Shown here piece by piece: positions 60,776 through 64,000 of a DNA stretch of 64,000 nucleotides (the stretch's first letter is position 1; the number at the start of each line of letters is the position of its first letter). The DNA comes from JALRBM01 sp966186595. GTDB taxonomy: Bacteria > Patescibacteriota > Saccharimonadia > Saccharimonadales > Saccharimonadaceae. Both the position numbers and the translations under genes were made by a program. The stretch lies in contig CBIFWO010000002.1 of NCBI GenBank assembly GCA_966186595.1, positions 1 through 64,000 on the forward strand, written 5' to 3'. The notes beneath the pieces are model-generated. The model saw nothing but the letters and a program-made list of their open reading frames with translations, was not told the DNA's origin and searched no databases.

Positions 60776-61305
60776 ATTTCCTCCTTAAACCACTCAGCAT
60801 ATTCTTTGCGAGCTTTGATAACTTTTGGGTTAATAACGATTTGGCAATATCCTGATTCAGGGTTTTTATTAAAGTAATCCTGATGTTCCTCCTCGGCCTT
60901 ATAGAATGTATCTAGGGGAACGACTTCCGTCACTAAAGGGCCGTTCCAATTATTATTCTGGGCGCGGAGTTTGGCTGCTTGAAACAATTCTTCCTGTTCC
61001 TTGCTACGATAGAGCATGATTGATCGGTATTGTGGTCCAATGTCATTTCCCTGTCGGTTGAGGGTCGTGGGATCATGGATAAGAAAATAGATATCGAGAA
61101 CTGTATCAGCGGGTAGCACTGTTTCGTCAAACCGTACGCGGACAACTTCGGCATGTCCAGTGGTCCCAGTAGAGACCTGTCCATAAGTGGGTGATTCAAT
61201 GACTCCCCCAGCGTAGCCGCTCTCCACTTCTGATACTCCCTTTATCCGCCTAAAAACGGCGTCCAGACACCAGAAACATCCCCCTCCTAATACGAATTCT
61301 GTCAT
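60772..61305 (-). CDS. msrA: Peptide methionine sulfoxide reductase A
   Basis: A 177-residue MsrA with the catalytic Cys10 in GGGCFWC, ESGYAGG, GHAEVVRV and HQDYFNKNP. It reduces methionine-S-sulfoxide in proteins. The start ATG follows TATAAT by exactly six bases with no ribosome binding site. The gene is divergent from the MutY-like gene with only 20 bases between start codons, so two oxidative-damage repair genes share one minimal promoter region. Confidence 0.96.
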   Translation of the reverse strand: MTEFVLGGGCFWCLDAVFRRIKGVSEVESGYAGGVIESPTYGQVSTGTTGHAEVVRVRFDETVLPADTVLDIYFLIHDPTTLNRQGNDIGPQYRSIMLYRSKEQEELFQAAKLRAQNNNWNGPLVTEVVPLDTFYKAEEEHQDYFNKNPESGYCQIVINPKVIKARKEYAEWFKEEM

Positions 61306-61311
61306 GTCTCT

Positions 61312-61319
61312 ATTATACT
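61312..61319. promoter_or_regulatory. Overlapping divergent -10 boxes of msrA and mutY-like gene
   Basis: Minus-strand TATAAT (61312-61317) is six bases before msrA ATG 61305. Plus-strand TATACT (61314-61319) is six bases before GTG 61326. The two hexamers share four bases. Confidence 0.62.
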
Positions 61320-61325
61320 AGGGAG

Positions 61326-62126
61326 GTGAACGAACGGGAATTCCAAGAGCTGATTTGGACAAAGGGTCACGAGCTGTATCGTGAAATGCCGTGGCGCCAG
61401 GATACGCGCCCATACTACGTGCTTGTCAGTGAGCTGATGTTGCAGCAGACGCAGGTGGATCGCGTCATCCCTAAGTTCGAGGCATTTATCGATATGTTTC
61501 CAGATGTTGAATCACTCGCTGGGGCGTCTCTGGCTGGTGTATTAAATCTATGGAATGGCCTGGGCTATAACAGACGGGCGAAGTTTTTGCATGAATCTGC
61601 AGGGAAGATAATGACTGATCACAATAGTGCCTTTCCTTCTAGCTATGCTGAGCTTATCCAATTGCCAGGCGTGGGCGCGAATACGGCGGGTGCGATTCTG
61701 ACGTATGCGTTTAATCAACCGGCGATTTTTATCGAGACGAATGTGCGTACAGTGTTCTTTCATCACTTTTTTCCAGATGCTGATCAGGTAGATGATAAGG
61801 AGATCCAAGCGCTCCTCGAGGTGATGATCGACAGGGAGAATCCGCGTGAATTTTACTGGGCATTGATGGATTATGGGACTTGGCTGAAAAGAAATGGGGC
61901 GAGTCGAATCCATGTCAGCAAGCATTACAAAAAACAGCCACCACTTAAGGGCAGCGTGCGGGAAGTACGCGGACAGATTATCAAGCAGTTGACGACCGGT
62001 AATATCACGGAGCACGAACTTCGTCATGTCCTGCGCGCGGATGCCAGGTTTAGCGCGGCATTAGGGGGATTGATCGCTGATGGTCTGGTGATAAAGACAG
62101 CGGATATTCTACATTTGACCAAATAG
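61326..62126 (+). CDS. MutY-like HhH-GPD DNA glycosylase lacking the Fe-S cluster
   Basis: A 266-residue adenine-glycosylase-like protein. Landmarks are PWRQDTRPYYVLVSELMLQQTQV with catalytic Glu36 (quoted in part as SELMLQQTQV), the helix-hairpin-helix LPGVGANTAGAIL and IETNVRTV, where Glu137 takes the place of the usual catalytic Asp. The C-terminal region that normally holds four cysteines has none; the whole protein has no cysteine. The NUDIX-like 8-oxoG recognition domain is also missing. It starts at GTG 61326, six bases after TATACT. It could remove adenine opposite 8-oxoG. Confidence 0.82.
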   Translation: MNEREFQELIWTKGHELYREMPWRQDTRPYYVLVSELMLQQTQVDRVIPKFEAFIDMFPDVESLAGASLAGVLNLWNGLGYNRRAKFLHESAGKIMTDHNSAFPSSYAELIQLPGVGANTAGAILTYAFNQPAIFIETNVRTVFFHHFFPDADQVDDKEIQALLEVMIDRENPREFYWALMDYGTWLKRNGASRIHVSKHYKKQPPLKGSVREVRGQIIKQLTTGNITEHELRHVLRADARFSAALGGLIADGLVIKTADILHLTK

Positions 62127-62138
62127 GTAGAAGCGTTA

Positions 62139-62144
62139 GATAAT
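62139..62144 (+). promoter_or_regulatory. -10 box, leaderless promoter of secreted-protein operon
   Basis: GATAAT, seven bases before ATG 62152; TTGACC at 62115-62120 is 18 bases upstream, inside the end of the mutY-like gene. Confidence 0.6.
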
Positions 62145-62151
62145 AGAAAAG

Positions 62152-62679
62152 ATGAAACGACTTCTTGCATTAATGGCGATGATTGGCTTGGTACTGGTCG
62201 GGACGCATGTTGCGGCCCAGAGTCAGGGTTCTTCGCTCATGACCGAGGCGCACATCGAGCGTATTCGTAGCTTTTGCGTTGAAGCCCAGACGACACTGAG
62301 TCAACTTCATGCTAGTGATGCCCTGTTGCGGGTGAACCGTGGGCGGCTGTATGAATCAATCTCGACCAAGTTAATGACGCCATTTGATAGTCGGCTTGCT
62401 CTGAATAATATGGATAGTTTGGGACTCCCGGGCCTTGCTGCTCGGTACGATCAGGAGTTAGCGGTGTTCAGGCAGAGCTATCAGGTGTATGAAGAGGCTA
62501 TGTCGCGAACACTAAAGATTGATTGTACGAAGCAGCCGGTGGCGTTTTATGATAGTGTCGCAGAAACGCGGAGCAAACGACAGCAAACGCACCAGAGCAT
62601 TGTTAAATTACATCAAACCATTCAGGATTACAGGGCTGAATTCGAGGTCTTTGCCCAGAAATTTAAGGAAGAATCATGA
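62152..62679 (+). CDS. Secreted helical hypothetical protein
   Basis: A 175-residue protein with a clear signal peptide (MKRLLALMAMIGLVLVGTH, then AAQS cleavage region near residue 22). The mature part is helical, with two cysteines (RSFCVEAQ and IDCTKQ) likely to pair. No family recognised. It starts a three-gene operon with a membrane protein (4-base overlap) and trmB. Confidence 0.65.
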   Translation: MKRLLALMAMIGLVLVGTHVAAQSQGSSLMTEAHIERIRSFCVEAQTTLSQLHASDALLRVNRGRLYESISTKLMTPFDSRLALNNMDSLGLPGLAARYDQELAVFRQSYQVYEEAMSRTLKIDCTKQPVAFYDSVAETRSKRQQTHQSIVKLHQTIQDYRAEFEVFAQKFKEES

Positions 62680-63044
62680 TGATAGATGATGAACAATTTA
62701 GTGAAAAGCCCCTGACCAAGTGGCAGCAGCATCGGTTCATGGTTATGATCGGCGTGGCCATAATGATTGCCCTATTCCTTGTGAGTGTGGCGCTGGCGCT
62801 TTATGCGAGTAGTGGCGCAGCGCAGCTGGACCTTAGCCGACCAGGATACATTTCGGTGCGTGATAAGGCGGATAAAGGCGAAGATTTTGACAGTTTTCCC
62901 GCAAGTGGAACGATGACCAATGACACGTTGGATCAGTTCCGCAAACTTTACGAAAAGCAGGCGCAGAAGGCTACCAGCCTGGATAGCTTTGGTGGAAATG
63001 CGATGAGTGACCAGGCACTTTCTCTTGATAGCCCTGCCGAATAA
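62676..63044 (+). CDS. Single-helix membrane protein
   Basis: A 122-residue protein. The N-terminus is polar and basic near KWQQHRF, with one membrane helix (about 27-48), then an Asp/Ser/Lys-rich outer region (DKADKGEDFDSFPASGTM, quoted partly). It overlaps the secreted-protein gene by 4 bases, so the two may form an envelope complex. Function unknown. Confidence 0.62.
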   Translation: MMIDDEQFSEKPLTKWQQHRFMVMIGVAIMIALFLVSVALALYASSGAAQLDLSRPGYISVRDKADKGEDFDSFPASGTMTNDTLDQFRKLYEKQAQKATSLDSFGGNAMSDQALSLDSPAE

Positions 63045-63047
63045 CCC

Positions 63048-63692
63048 ATGATAGACCCAAATCGTTTTATCATCAGGAGGAAGCGCAAGAAATATAAGTT
63101 TGCGATCTTTGCCAATTCACCCCTCTGTTTTGAGGTTGAGCAGTGGACAGACAGTTACTTACCTGATGTTTTGGAGATGGGTGCTGGGACGGCACTCTTC
63201 AGTGTTGCTCTGGCGGACGCTTACCCCTCGATGAAATTTCTCGCGGTTGATGTAAAGGCGGATCGTCTTCAGACTGGTGCTAAAACAGCCGAGGCAAGAG
63301 GGTTGGCGAATATCAGGTTTCTTCGCGCGCGGGCTGAGCAATTGATTCAGGTACTGGAGCCTCAGTCCTTAGATAAAATCTGGATCACTTTCCCTGATCC
63401 ATTTCCAAAAGACCGTAGCGCTAAGCACCGATTGACGCATCCCAAATACCTAGCGATGTATCAGGAACTTTTAAAGCCCGGAGGTGAGTTGTTCTTTAAG
63501 ACCGATGCGAAGGACCTTTTTGATTGGAGTCTCGAGCGACTGGTTGCCTCGGGTTGGGGACTCGAGGAGTTGAGTTTCGATCTCCACGAATCTGAATTGT
63601 CTGGAAATTATAAGGTGATGACGACATACGAAAAACGGTTTGTTGATGAGGGCTTGAAGATTAATTTCGTAAAGGCGACCCCGCCCCGATAG
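63048..63692 (+). CDS. trmB: tRNA (guanine-N7)-methyltransferase
   Basis: A 214-residue SAM-dependent enzyme that methylates G46 in tRNA. The SAM-binding motif is LEMGAGTALFSVALA, the ribose-binding acid lies in AVDVKADR, and the family motif is ITFPDPFPKDRSAKHRL with the downstream HPKYL. It starts three bases after the membrane-protein stop. The N-terminal extension of some family members is absent. Confidence 0.93.
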   Translation: MIDPNRFIIRRKRKKYKFAIFANSPLCFEVEQWTDSYLPDVLEMGAGTALFSVALADAYPSMKFLAVDVKADRLQTGAKTAEARGLANIRFLRARAEQLIQVLEPQSLDKIWITFPDPFPKDRSAKHRLTHPKYLAMYQELLKPGGELFFKTDAKDLFDWSLERLVASGWGLEELSFDLHESELSGNYKVMTTYEKRFVDEGLKINFVKATPPR

Positions 63693-63705
63693 TCCCGACT
63701 GTAAA

Positions 63706-64000
63706 TTACCGAGAGGCTAGCTGCTGGCGCAGCCAATTATCAATACTACCAGCCCCCATAGCAAGGACTAACTTGCCATTTGCACTTGCATTTTGAATCT
63801 GTTCCCATAGGATATCATCGAGTTCGGCAATATGGACATCGCTACGATTAGTAACGTTCCTCGTTAGCTCCTCTGGCGAAAGAATAGGTAGCCGCGAGTC
63901 CTCGCGTGATAGATAGGTCGGAAGCCAGTAAATCTCTTCGGCTAGTTCAAAGCAGTCAGTATAGTGATCTTGGACTTCGTGTTGGCGAACATTTTGGTGC
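63706..64000 (-). CDS. murC: UDP-N-acetylmuramate-L-alanine ligase, C-terminal part (partial)
   Basis: An open minus-strand frame enters from the right edge and stops at TAA 63706-63708. The visible 98 residues begin with HQNVRQHEVQDHYTDCFE and contain the domain-3 pattern with ADEI/YWLP-like strand, SREDSRLPI and the closing LAMGAGSIDNWL. These match the end of MurC (PHxxxR...F...F...MGAGDI). It is convergent with trmB. It would add L-alanine to UDP-MurNAc in wall synthesis. The ATP-binding domain lies outside the window. Confidence 0.8.
   Translation of the reverse strand, partial: HQNVRQHEVQDHYTDCFELAEEIYWLPTYLSREDSRLPILSPEELTRNVTNRSDVHIAELDDILWEQIQNASANGKLVLAMGAGSIDNWLRQQLASR

Noticed and set aside
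1..64000. UGA recoding as in Gracilibacteria/Absconditabacteria
   Set aside because: TGA ends several genes exactly where the family C-terminus is expected (sucC, sucD, yidC tail).
1..64000. CRISPR array
   Set aside because: No regularly spaced repeat-spacer units or cas genes were seen on reading the window.

Overview
The window looks like a chromosomal segment of a Candidatus Saccharibacteria (TM7) or related Patescibacteria genome. This is inferred from gene content, not from a marker-gene search. The signs are a yidC-jag pair at the left edge, short gene spacing, many small proteins, single-membrane (Gram-positive-like) wall and glycan genes, a ChW-repeat protein joined to a lysozyme-like region, and a MutY-like glycosylase with no cysteines. 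TGA is used as a normal stop (yidC, sucC, sucD), so this is not a recoded Gracilibacteria/Absconditabacteria lineage.

Layout. (1) 1-581: the yidC tail and jag/khpB. (2) 578-24361: a large surface-glycan region on both strands. It holds many GT2 and GT4 glycosyltransferases, a GtrA/GtrB-like pair, a Wzm/Wzt ABC exporter, a Wzx-like flippase, DUF2142 and DUF6056 membrane proteins, the ChW-repeat protein, the complete dTDP-L-rhamnose pathway (rmlB, a fused rmlC-rmlD, rmlA) and a nucleotidyltransferase. A lone sucC-sucD pair and a 44-residue zinc-ribbon protein sit inside it. glmS follows and supplies amino sugar. (3) 26368-30739: an accessory island with an XRE regulator, a RadC/JAB protein, an unknown protein, a replication-relaxation protein and an IS1595-type transposase. 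(4) 30757-49572: a second glycan region, with a polyprenyl-phosphate glycosylphosphotransferase, GT4s, an O-antigen-ligase/polymerase-like protein, a second flippase, a polysaccharide pyruvyl transferase and two large GT-C-like membrane proteins. It is interrupted at 35733-40352 by a LexA-like DNA-binding protein, tRNA-Asn and a run of small housekeeping or stress-type genes. (5) 49663-56408: a secreted mini-protein, an AbrB regulator with an MFS exporter, CorA, a DsbA-like thiol oxidoreductase, a two-gene graspetide-type RiPP locus (precursor plus ATP-grasp ligase) and a CBS-domain protein. (6) 56478-64000: aspS with a structured leader, a DnaQ-like exonuclease, a zinc-finger mini-protein, small envelope proteins, an MBL hydrolase, msrA, a MutY-like glycosylase, trmB and the murC tail.

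The most interesting items are these. First, a candidate graspetide cluster at 54160-55368, whose precursor ends in a T-x-T-x-T / E-x-x-D-x-D core. Second, a recurring layout in which a -10 hexamer lies 6-8 bases before the start codon, which points to widespread leaderless transcription. Its most extreme case is the 20-bp msrA/mutY divergent gap, where two overlapping -10 boxes serve two leaderless genes. Third, a large membrane glycosyltransferase gene (44904-47612) with no ATG/GTG/TTG upstream of its first membrane helix but an ideally spaced ribosome binding site before an ACG. Functions are assigned from sequence motifs seen by eye; no database search was run.
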